Below are positions 49,801-60,774 of a stretch of 64,000 nt of DNA, piece after piece; positions within the stretch are counted from its first letter, which is position 1, and each line of letters starts with the position of its first letter. Location: positions 62,897,965-62,961,964 of the forward strand of contig OX419758.1 in assembly GCA_948567375.1 (NCBI GenBank), written 5' to 3'. Both the position numbers and the translations under genes were made by a program. The notes beneath the pieces were generated by a model. The model made no database searches and was not told where the DNA came from. It was given only the letters and a program-made list of their open reading frames with translations. Origin of the DNA: Lunularia cruciata. Its lineage: Eukaryota; Streptophyta; Marchantiopsida; Lunulariales; Lunulariaceae.

Positions 49801-52800
49801 AGCGGATGGATGTTCCATGAATTCATAAAAGAGCTCTTGGAGGACATAGTTGAAGGAATGGCCATGATTGTAACCCCTTCATCATTGATTAACTTCTTGA
49901 TAAAAGAAGAGAAGGAGAAATCTCAATCCACTTTCACTATCTAGCTTACTTTAATGGAGATCCACATCTTGCAAAGGAAAACACTAAATATCATGAGGCA
50001 TACAAGGAGTATGGTTGAACCAAGAAGTTAGTACCCATTGAAGAATCATACAACATGATTATAAGATGTTAGAAGGTGTCTACTACAAAAACTAAAACTC
50101 ATGTTTCAAAGAAGCAAAAATAAACTCAAATTATCAATTTTTTATCAAGAGGAAGTAGAAGTGGTGGGGAGACTAGAAGATAGGTGGAAATGAAGCCTCC
50201 ATGATTAACAAAGGACATTTTGGTTCCAACAAAGGAAAGGAACCTCTTGAAACAAGGACAAGCCCGTCAATGATGACTTGTTTATGTAGATTTTGTCACT
50301 AGACGCCACCAACAAAGCCACTAGGGAAATGATGAATGATAAAGCGCAATCATCATCACCACCCAAAGAAGCACCTGAGGACAAGGTAAGGTAACGATGG
50401 GAGAAGATGAAGATGCCTTTATTGCAAGTCTAAGGAAAATACACATGAACTCAACAATCTTCTTAAATGAACCTCCCAGGCTTAAGAACCTAGAGTAGAC
50501 CTTGTTGATGTCATTTTTGGTGCATGAACCAACAAAGCAAGATTTTCCAAACAAAGCCCAATAACAACCAAGGAAATTACTTAGAAGATGCTTGAAGTAG
50601 GATACCAAAATTTAAAGAAGAATATTCCTCAATGTGCTAACTATTGTAGGAAGGAGACAAACTCACAATTGTAGCCAACAAAATGATGTCAAAACATATC
50701 AAGATGGATAGTACTCCTAATTATACACCTCAAGCTCAATTTCCTATACAAGAGGACTAGACAATGGTAACAAACAAGATAGTTGATACTCTTTTGTCAT
50801 TTGAAGTACAACGATAATTTGTTGGTGTAGTTAATGTTGGTGTATTTTGTACATGCAATTACTATGGTGATGTTGGAAATGTTGGAGAATATCTTGCCAT
50901 ACTACAAAGATCTGGATTCCTTAACTGAAAAGCCATTAATGCTTGTAAATTACCTACATGACAAGTCAAGTGTAATCATGAAGGACCAAGTAGTGCTTTC
51001 TACCAAATTGAACAAGGTCAAAGAATGACTTACAAAGGAGATCACATTGTCACAATAGAAGGTAGATTGCTAGAGAAGTTCCAAATGGAAGAACTAGCAT
51101 GACAAGAACAACACAAGGTCATCTTATGATACCTTAAAAATAGAGGTTGATCTAGTACAAGACAAGGTCATTAAGCAATGAGACCAACATGAAGAAAAAA
51201 TTAGGGCAAGAGACAAAGAGATGATGATTGGCATGACAGAATTAGAGGACACCAACATTAAGGCAACTATGCTAGAGGTTTAGTACAGGAACTTGAAAGA
51301 GCCCACCAACCTTTTTATTTAAGAACTCACAATAAACCTAAAATGATCACAAGATAAGGAACAGGAAATCAAAACATAGTTACAAGAAGACTTAATGAAC
51401 AAGCATACTAGGCTTCTCACAATTGTAGAGCATATAGTCATACAACTTGTGGAACAATTGGAATAACTAGCCAACAAAACAAAAAACTAAACAAAGATCA
51501 AGGACTTCATAATGTAGATCAAGGCTCTTGAGAAGAAGTTCTATACAAATGACCAACTAATAGCACTATCTTTGATTGCAAAGTCATACAAACTCCAAGT
51601 TCAAGGAGGCACAAATGAGCTTCACCATTGAGGTCACTGTTACAATAAGGAGCTTGTAGAGCTCATTCAAATTTCTAAAGGCATAGGTAGTCTGTCATAG
51701 GTGCTGCCAATTGTTGTGCAACCAAGTAATAATCCTAACGGTGTTGTAGAAACAAAGTTACAGCAAACTTTGTAACAAGCAATTTATCTCATAGTTGTTT
51801 ACATCTTGTAGTTTCTTCACATTCCATATTTTTTTTAGATCTTGTACTCATAGCCAAGACACTTTGTATCTGTAAATAATTCATAAACCTTAGTGTAAAT
51901 ATAAAATCCAAGTGGACACCTATATGACAAATGAAGATATGACAAATCCACTAAGGTGGTAACTCCATATCAGATGTGCCTACTTGGAGATGAGATTAGG
52001 ATAAGATTAAGATAAAATTAATGAGGATAAATGTAATTAGGTGATCTCCATCACTCTATAGCTATTGGATCTCTTTGGCGGCTAAGTAGGAAATGCATAC
52101 AAAACTTACACTTGATGTTCACTATGTTTATTTGGTGCATCTTTCCATTTCAATAAATGAGCTTATACCATTAAGATTTTCAAGTTATTGTATATTTATT
52201 TGTCTTTTCTCTATATGAATATTTTCATACTTAGTCAATTAGTCACAAGGAATCTTGGCATAGAGGTATAAGAATTGGAGTAAAGGAATCATTCATGTGG
52301 AATTAGAAGGTGGACCTCTAGGTGCTCTACATATGTTAGCTTATTTTGGTTTCAAATCCTTATACTGGTGGAATGATATAGTAATGGACTCTTACAGGCT
52401 GAGGTATCATTAAATACCATGCGCTATGAGACTAAGCAATATGCACCAGTCTAATCTCTTGTAAAGTAGTGCCTTCAAGGAAAGTTGGACCTATATGTTA
52501 TAGTTGTAGATAATAGAGAGATAAAACCCTTGGGTGATCTAGTTCCAATTAGTTTGTATGTTCCATCCTACTACTTGTGAGATATTATGATAACTATCTA
52601 TCTTGTATGACCCACAGTTTGTAATGGTGGAACAAAGGGTAGATCATAAAACTATCATGACAATTGTAGGGAAGAATTTGGTTGGAATAATTGAAGATAA
52701 TAAAATTCTAAGGCAAAGTGACCTTTGTTCCAAATGATCCATCACCTTTAGTAGTCCTCTAGATTATATCCTTATTGAAGTAATTTGTGGTTGTTTATAT

Positions 52801-52900
52801 TTCCATAGTATGCCAATAAGGGTGATAATACATTCTTTTGGAAATTATTTCACCCAAGTGGTTAAATAAAAATTAATAGATTGTCTTTTTGATATACTTG
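46880..52900 (+). mobile_element. Unclassified repeat family, copy B1 (fossil)
   Basis: The longest copy of the family that is also present at 2200-5900 (minus strand). Coding-like blocks in order are: a Lys-rich start near 46956 (MGKKNEHKGGSAQVRDEPKG); a block near 47590-47800 with AWTKDHWTTILYPWPKEFYM; a block near 48822-49050 with KDPFTNISRKRFKCTVFDHD; a block near 49360-49600 with EYLKRRNLDFLLWD; a block near 49800-50030 with FIKELLEDIVEGM and AYFNGDPHLAKENTKYHEAY; and Lys/Glu-rich coiled-coil stretches near 51000-51780. A non-coding block at 51920-52230 with an AATAAA follows, then a second coding-like block from about 52260. Many interruptions; inactive. I do not recognise the proteins. 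No reverse transcriptase, integrase or transposase motif was found in it. Confidence 0.6.
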
Positions 52901-52949
52901 TACCTTGTTTTTTAGTCATACCAACTTGAATCCTAGGATCAACCAGTTC

Positions 52950-55190
52950 TTCTTGCAATATTAAAAAAATTTAACAACACCATGTCATTACAATATGCAC
53001 AACTAAGAAGCAAGGCTTTCAAGTACCAAGTAGAGGTCAAAAGAGTAGGTAAAGATGAGGGACTAGCACTCAAGGCCAACAAATGCCACTCAACCAAAGT
53101 AGAACAAGGACAAAGGCAAGTAATCAAGGCCAAAAGTAAGGTATGTGAAGCCAAAGATCTAGCATCCAAAGGCAACCAACAAGTAGATATCATGGAAGAA
53201 GAAGGAGGACCTTTGGTAGAGACAAGGAAGATCAAGGAAGAAGAACTTACCCAAAGATAAGCTATCCAAACATAGGATAGGACATTTGATACGTTAGGTG
53301 GATCCACCTATCCTATCAGATCATTAATTTGGTGGTGCCAATGATAACATTGCTAGAGTAACTTCTAATTGAGTACAAAGGGCACTACAAGAAGGTAATT
53401 GCTTACACTTCCTTGGTAAGGTATGTGCATGATACCTCCTACCAAGCCAAGGCACAAAAGGAGAAGGTGGCAGCAAAAGTCACCAAGATGCATGAGTAAT
53501 ACAAGGAAGAAGGTCGTAAAGTGAACCACATGATGCAAGAGAACTTCAAGGAGAAGAGACAAAATACCTCAATTGAAGCTATGTAGAGTAGGATCAAAGG
53601 AGAAATCATAAGATCCTTTACTTCAAGTAGAACAAGAAGCAATAGGAGTTTGAGGAGCAACTATGGCTCAAGATGAGGAGGTGGCCAACATCCAAAGCAC
53701 ATTGGATGCAAAAAATGTAAATATGGTAGAATAAAAATTGAAGTGAATAATTATCACACCAATGCATCCCTTCAATCCAAGAATTTTCAAGAGGAGCTAA
53801 AGAAGAGGGAGGAAAATTTGACAAAGTAGGAGGAAGAGAAGGAGGCCAATCAAGGCTAGATGAAGGAGGAGTTGATAGTGGAGATACAAGCAATTTACAT
53901 CAACCAAAAAAATAAAAGGCAAAGATCCTCCAATAAATGGAGGACATAAGGAATTGATTGATGGGTATCAAAAAGAAGGTGATTCAAGTTAAGCTGCATG
54001 AGATAAAGATCCACAAATTAAGTTGTAGCTTCAAACTCCAAAAGCAAAGGTCCACTCAAATAAATAACTTGATTAGTTAATGATTTGACTAAGAGAGCAT
54101 ATCAACATGATGTTTGAGAAATCAACAAACACCCTTCTCTTCCAGTTTGTAGATTATAAGTGGAAGGCAACATGTTGATTAGAATTTTGTGAGATGAATG
54201 TAATTCTTTGTGATAGAACAGTCAAATATCTTCATAATTGAAGACCTTTGGGTTGTAAGATGAGGTAGTCAAAGGTAAGATAAGGATAAATATACTGAGC
54301 ATAGGTGTTCTTTGGATTAAAGGATCTGTTGGTGTGGAAACCACCTTTGGCATGGAAGATCTTTAGGTGAAACTCCTTTGTAGTGGTTGGAAACCTTTAG
54401 GGTCATAAGTACAAAGGAGAGTAAAATTTGTCAATTGTAAACATGGAAGATCTCACAACTTCCTTGATATACTAGATGTACTTAATTAGGCTGCATTATG
54501 GATAAGATGAGGTAAATAAATAAGATAAGCAATGTACCTTTTAGACTATAAACCCAAAATTTTATGGAGATTCTAACCATTAGATCTCTTTGAGGTGGAG
54601 TTAAGAAAAATTCTTAAGGCTTAAAACCAATGTAAATTATGTTTAATTTTTAATCAAGGAAATTCGCAAAGGGACTTTCAAAACTCTCTTCCACTTTTTA
54701 TCTACACATTGAGTATGGATTGACTAATTTTGTTGAGTAATGAGGAGGAACCTCAAAGTAGGAACATATGCGCTTCAGTTTAGAGAGACATTTGAACTTG
54801 TTTGGGATGTTGGATCCTTGTGTTTCCAAAGAAGGTACGTAATGTATGGAAGAGTTTTAAGTAACCTAGAGTATTGAGACAAAATCAAAATAAAAAAGCA
54901 AGTTATTTGAATTGATGCCAAGAATCCTTAAGGGTTATGACTTTTGGGAATAATATGGCCTTTAAGGTAGACGCTTTTTGTGCAAAAGGAGAAATCACCT
55001 TCAGGAGTAATTTGGAAAATATTTTATCACTTTCACTTGAGTGAAAGTGATATTTTTTTTCCCTTTTTTGTAATACCTCTTTTGGAAATTTTTTTGCCCA
55101 AAAGGTTAAATAGGAAATGATAAAAATGAACTACAAGATAGTGATAGTTTTCGTCACTTCTAGCAAGTTCTGACCCAAATCCTTGAATGA
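52950..55190 (+). mobile_element. Unclassified repeat family, partial copy B2 (fossil)
   Basis: A second, shorter unit directly after B1. It repeats the coiled-coil part (52982-53950), a diverged equivalent of the non-coding block (near 54560-54640, with ACCATTAGATCTCTTTGAGG) and the tail block (near 55000-55180). The tail GCCCAA.GGTTAAA..AAATGATA is shared by B2 (near 55096), B1 (near 52850) and copy A (complement, near 2300-2330). Confidence 0.5.
55026..55051. repeat. Perfect hairpin, 12-base arms
   Basis: ATCACTTTCACT, TG, AGTGAAAGTGAT, followed by a T run. It lies in the tail block of B2. Confidence 0.9.
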
Positions 55191-57296
55191 ATGACCTATT
55201 CTTACTATTTTACTATTAGTACGTTGATACTAGGCTAACACAACAATCTCCAAATTAGAGCAAAAACTCAATTCATATATATATCTTGTTTTTAATGCAA
55301 TTTTTTACAAAGAAAATTTACAAAAAAATTGCATAATCCTTTTATAACAAGGTTGATAATACTATAATATCAAGTGGAATTATGAAATTACTTAACATAT
55401 TTCTCACTAATGTCATGTTAGTAAACTCCTCTATCAAATAGAGATTCGTAAAATATTTGATGTGAATAATTTATTTTTCTAATGAGGCATATTTGTATTT
55501 TAACAATTAGAGAACACTCTAAATTTCAAGAGATAGTCAATAAAAAAAATCACGTATATCACTGAAATGTGGAGAGCTCCCAATATCTCATTTACTACTC
55601 AAGTATACCTTTATAGATCCAAAGCACATTCTTTATACAAGGTTACTCCTTAGAGCCAGACTTGGTAATAATGCTAAGAACCTATAAACTACTATGCAAT
55701 TAGCTTTCATATTGTAATTACTAAAAATATAATAAAATATACAGACATGTCTACTATTATTAAATTGCTTGATACATCTAAATTTGTCTTCACTAATAAT
55801 TGTAAGAGATTATATATGTTGTTCAACTCATCCGATATGATGAGTACGGTATGATCCATCTATGTAGTATGCATAGATGCACTAAATATATGATATGTGA
55901 TTTCTCTTCCTACTCATTCTTATGGTAGATAAACATAAAGAAGTAACATTTATCTTGTAAATTAGATGTACCAAGGTGTTTTTTATTTATAAAATTAAGT
56001 GTAGACTCCAAAAGGATGTGATCTATCAACCAATATTTTGACTTGCAAACATGAACCAATGTTTTGCATGAAAATTTGAAATTTTTTTCCTAAGAATTGG
56101 CTAATCACACAATCTTGATTTGTATCCATTCATCAACTAAAATAGAATGTGCATTAGACTTTGGTATTAATCATACTTTGAATTTGATAATTATTTTGAT
56201 TGGGATTTTGATTCTGATCTCCAATATTTGAAAAATCATCTTATTTAATTGAGGGATATAAGGTCTAAATACATGAGTATGATATCAACAATCTTGCATG
56301 GATTTGGAGTTTAAATTCACGAGCTTCACAAATTGCTTCATACTTGATCTTTTGAAATCCAAATCTATTTGGCCTATTAAGACATCCTCTTAAGTCAAAA
56401 GTCAACAATGAAGTTTTTTTTATAGTCACTTGCCATCTATTTTATGGACTTTTAAGTTTTAGATTTCAAGCTTTAGGCTTCACATTTCCTATTTCATGCT
56501 TTTTGACTTCAAATTTCTTGGCTCATCAAAACAATCATCCTAGTTAGAGCCAAATAGATGTGTGTTCTAGATCCTTTAGTTCATACAGATCAAGAGTTTT
56601 GACTTTATTCTACTATCATAAATTCCTCAAGATTAATATATTTGACTTTTGAATCTACTAGGAATCACTCATCGTTTAACATCCTTAACCAACTCAAATA
56701 ATTGTACTCCCTTCTCCATAATCATACCTGCATTTTTTAATATCAAGAAAATACTTTAAATATTAATAGAACCAAATATTTTATTTTAAATTATGCATAG
56801 TTTCAGTTATTTTAAAATAAATAAGCCAAAGAATATATGTTTCCCCTATATCTTTTTAGAATTTATTAAAAAATAAAGATATATCCTATATGTATTAGAG
56901 AAGATGCAATATTAGTGCTCTTCTATAGTTGTAAGTTGCCTAGTAGTTTAAATATATTATATTCCTTTTTCTCATAAGAAACACCGTGTGACAACAAAGA
57001 GAAACAATTTTCCCAAATTGTGAATAGGAGGAGTCTTCTTGTGTTCTATGTGGTCGCCTTCTCTCAAAAAGCTTTTTCACATAAGAGCTATAACTATTTC
57101 CGCTAAGTGAAATGGCGATTGGCATCAATAACAAGAATGATGAACGATGGGAAGGTCTCTTCAAGCCATTCAAGAATAAAACCTAGACTGATAAACGAGG
57201 CTAAGCCTCAATAGCATCGGTAAAAAAATTGTGTCCTAATATATCTAGGAAATCAAATTCACTTAGGTGATACGATTTATCCGAATACGAATACTC
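55191..57296. other. AT-rich DNA, no gene seen
   Basis: No supported gene or large repeat. Small frames near 56940-57170 have no recognisable content. Confidence 0.5.
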
Positions 57297-57545
57297 AAAG
57301 AAGCCTCGCCTCCTGTGATTGCATGGTGTGATTATACCAAGAGTGCTAATTGCAACAGACAATTAATAATGTCCAAAGAAACATAACCTCATGTGATTGC
57401 CACAAAGAGTTCTAATTAGGAATACAACTTAATACCCAAAAGAACATCACCTAGTGTGATTGCTCCGAGAGTGCTAATTGGGACATACAACTGAAATACC
57501 CGAAGAAACATAAACTAGCGTCATTAGAAATAGAGTCCTAAGTGG
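57297..57545. repeat. Diverged tandem repeat, about 63-base unit, four copies
   Basis: Units share AAGAAACATAACCT, GTGTGATTGC and GAG(T/A)GCTAATT blocks, near 57297, 57376, 57439 and 57502. It marks the boundary between AT-rich DNA and the gene island to the right. Confidence 0.8.
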
Positions 57546-57629
57546 TGCAATGCTCTTTGTGGAGAGCTAAGAGTGATTGTTCTCTCTTATAGATTACCCC
57601 AATCACAACAACAAGTGTTTTCTCTCTCA

Positions 57630-57709
57630 CGCAGTCCAAAGTAAGCTACAATTTCAGTTCGACAAGAAACCATTAAAGCAAGCTACAGTTTCAGCTCGAC
57701 AAGAAATCA
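57630..57709. repeat. Direct repeat of about 38 bases, two copies
   Basis: AAGCTACAATTTCAGTTCGA and AAGCTACAGTTTCAGCTCGA with the following GACAAGAAA, about 41 bases apart. Confidence 0.85.
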
Positions 57710-57849
57710 GTATCAATAAGAACAAACGTATTTGCAATTGCATGGGGTCCACGCACATAACACGGAAATTGCATACACGACTTTTAGTTATCCTCATCGT
57801 TATCAAAAGGCCCGCAAGTTTAGGGAAAAAGAAGTCCGTCCGGTCATGA

Positions 57850-58450
57850 ACCCAAGTTCAGCTAATCTGACGGCTTACCAGCTAACTGGGAGCAGGATTG
57901 AGGATAGAGCGGAGATGGTGGAAAAGAAGGCGCGATGGTGGAAGTGGTAGTAAGTAGCGGGAGTCACGTGTGATAGGGATATGTTGTGATTCTTCTGCAG
58001 TTTTGGATGCCTGCAGGAAAGGAAAGGACCTACTGCAATATGCTGATTGATCGATTGATTGATGAAAGATCGTGGAGCTGCTCCAGTTGAGTCGGGAAGC
58101 ACAATACTGTAACCAGCGGATGAGGATCTGAGAGAGAGCGGAAGGAATGACGAGACTCGGGATCGAGTACCATACGTTCTTCATTTCGGGCGCCGTTCTT
58201 GTACAAACTGTGCTTTGTCTCAGACCTTCTCTCCATCTCTGGTGCTTCACGGAGTGCTTATTACATGGGCGCTGATGCTTCTCAAGCGAATGGATTCCTC
58301 CGTTTCGGAATTATCGCGGTTTGTCTTTCTGGTACGTTGCATTTCCGTCCACGCGTCCATTTGGCCCCTTTTCTAACGAACTGCCTGCTGTGGAACTGAG
58401 ACTTTTGTAGTTAGGGGATACCAGTAACGGAATTGCTGCGCAGGACCAGT
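57850..58450 (+). promoter_or_regulatory. GC-richer stretch, possible 5' end of a plus-strand transcript
   Basis: The stretch shows a local GC rise, several short ATG frames and possible donor and acceptor sites (for example GCGCAG before GACCAG near 58441). It may be the non-coding first exon of the IDM-like gene, whose coding exon follows a good acceptor (TTGTACAG near 60733-60740), or the start of an independent small gene. I cannot decide between these from sequence alone. Confidence 0.3.
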
Positions 58451-59950
58451 ATAAGTTTAACGTGTTTGGTGTTTCTTCGGTGGTGAGAATGTCCGAAAGT
58501 TTATTGCAGTATTAAGTTACATTAATTCTAAGCTACATTTTGAAGTACTGAAATTGACGTAGTAATTTATTCCGACGTGAGTCGAGTAGGGATTGACTGT
58601 TAGGTCGGAACATTAGCTTCTGAATTGAAGCTATGCTTTGAGGTTTTGCGAATTTACTTCAGTGCAGTCGGGAAGCCTGTCTCCAGTTTGATCTGATGTG
58701 AACGCAGCTGGAGGACTATGGTTCATTGCGTTGCTACCAGCGGAATATGTAGTTTGCCTTTGTTGTGTTGCAAGTGGTGATTTCATAGACCACTATTTGG
58801 TTCCTGCCCTAACGCGTTTCCTGAACCAACTCAGCGGGATGAAGTTTACAGAGAAATGCTTTGCAGTGGACTTTGTAGGATTTCGCACAATGTAGACTCT
58901 TGTGAACAAAATTAAAAGGAGGGATGGGAAAATTTCTCGGGATCTTCTAAACTCTTGGTGTTTCCGCAATCTGGAGGGGGCGATGGCCTGTTTTTGTCCA
59001 AAGTGCATTTTTGGTCTGTGGGTCCAGTGAACGGTAAATTTTGTAGAAGGTCTAACTTAGATCATTTCGTGAAAACAGCCAATATATCTCTGTACTCAAG
59101 TGGTATAGTCGATAGTGACAATTTTCATTCAATCTGGTCGTTGTCGGCATCTCATGACGTACCGATTTGTAAATGGTGCCCTTTCTCGAGGAATCGGAAT
59201 GGCCTAAATTGAAGAAACAGAAAGCTATGTACTGCTTACCTGCACAAACTGTAACAATCTATGTTAACAGTTTATGCATGTTAGTGTACTGGACGAAGAC
59301 CTGCGTTTTCTCCTCAAAATCACGTTGCTCTTAGGAGTTATTGTAATTCAATGAGATGTGTCCCATACATGAAGATAAGTAGGAGCAGTATCAATGTTGA
59401 TGGCACTGTGGTCTGACAAAGTCATTCTAAAGGGCGAAAATGAAGTTTTGACTTTGGGAAGAAAGTTTATCTTTTGTTGCAAAACTACTCTGGTGCAAGT
59501 ATGTGGTGCTGCTGGAGTGCATTTATTCTCATCGCTGCCCCTCCCTTGATCTCGGAACTTTGATGTTAGAGTCTCTCGGAAGTAGGTCTTAGGAGCGAGT
59601 GCGCTTATATTTGTCACCTAGCGTACTCACTGCGCAGCAACAAGGGTCAAAGTGACAGGTGCGCTCCTTATTGGATGCGATCTCTCTAGTGTAACGGCAA
59701 ATTTTTTATCCATGCGAAGGCCCTACATTCGGTTCCTGTATCTCAACTTGTTTCACATTAATTAGGTTCTTCACAAGTGACTGATATGCGTGAATTTTTG
59801 CATCGTAAGGTCTACATTGACACTGCGTAATTTTCTTCTCATGTTCCCTTATCCTTTATTCTTCTCATTGATTCACACTCGTGATTCTCGTGTGTGTTAA
59901 AACTCGCAACACGCGGAAGTAATCTGCGTTCTTGCTGGAATGAGAGAGTG
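58451..59950. other. No gene assigned; possible leader intron of the IDM-like gene
   Basis: GC-balanced DNA with short plus-strand frames only. No recognisable domain. Confidence 0.35.
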
Positions 59951-60156
59951 TTAGAACACGCATGACGTTGAAGGAATCTCCGCTCTTGGAATTCGCCAGA
60001 GGCTGGTAACTATCATTTTCCCTGCATTCATTCTTTGCTGGACTCCCATGGGAGAGACTAGGTCGTCGAAGGGGTTGAGAAGGTGAAGGTCCTTGGCGTC
60101 CATGACCGAAGGATGGTAGCCGAAGGTATTGGGATATGACTGATCAAATGCGGAAT
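59951..60156 (-). other. Exon-like open frame on the minus strand, unassigned
   Basis: A strong acceptor-like tract (CCTTTGTGTTTCACAG) is followed at 60156 by a frame of about 68 codons with host-gene-like codon use, including YPNTFGYHPSVMDAKDLHLL and NPFDDLVSPMGVQQRMNAGK, ending at a stop at 59951. It would be a last exon, or an exon with an unrecognised donor, of a minus-strand gene overlapping the leader region of the IDM-like gene. No partner exon was identified. Confidence 0.35.
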
Positions 60157-60774
60157 CTGTGAAACACAAAGGAAGAACTATGTTTTTAAAACAGATATCC
60201 TTATGGTTCAGTTAGTGGTTAAATTGCATTGGATTTATCTACAGCGATTTATCTTCTTAGCCCTTGGCTACTGCTATGTCCAACATCCATCTAATATCAG
60301 TACTTGATTATCACCATCTAACAATCTCTTATACACGTCTCCTGAAGACGTTTTAACTTCCAATCATCAAGTTCTGACTCCCTATCAGACAGTACTTTTA
60401 ACATCAATATAGGCTTCTTCCAATCACTGCAGAAATAGATATAACTGATTTACACTTTTCCTGATCTCACTGGTTCTAATGGTGTTGATGAATCCTTTTC
60501 ATTCATTTGCGAAGATTAGAAAGTACAGAAATTAGCACTTACAGTATAGTAAACTAAACTTGCTCCTTTACTTTGTGGGCCTTACTATTCGAGAGTGATT
60601 TTTCTTTACGATTATCTTTACATATGCTCACCATTGGTGGTGAGCATATTTAAGATGTCAGCAGTTGGGCTTTGACGAGTTTGTATAAGTATGCTGATCT
60701 TTGTATTCACATGGTTGCTCCAGTCACTATTATTGTACAGAAATAACAGGAACAGCGAAACAGAATAGTACAAG
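60157..60774 (+). other. Region just upstream of the IDM-like coding sequence
   Basis: The stretch contains a perfect hairpin at 60622-60649 and a splice-acceptor-like TTGTACAG at 60733-60740, about 34 bases before the start codon. It is probably leader intron followed by a short leader exon. Confidence 0.4.
60622..60649. repeat. Perfect hairpin, 12-base arms and TTGG loop
   Basis: ATATGCTCACCA, TTGG, TGGTGAGCATAT, 126 bases upstream of the IDM-like start codon. Confidence 0.9.
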
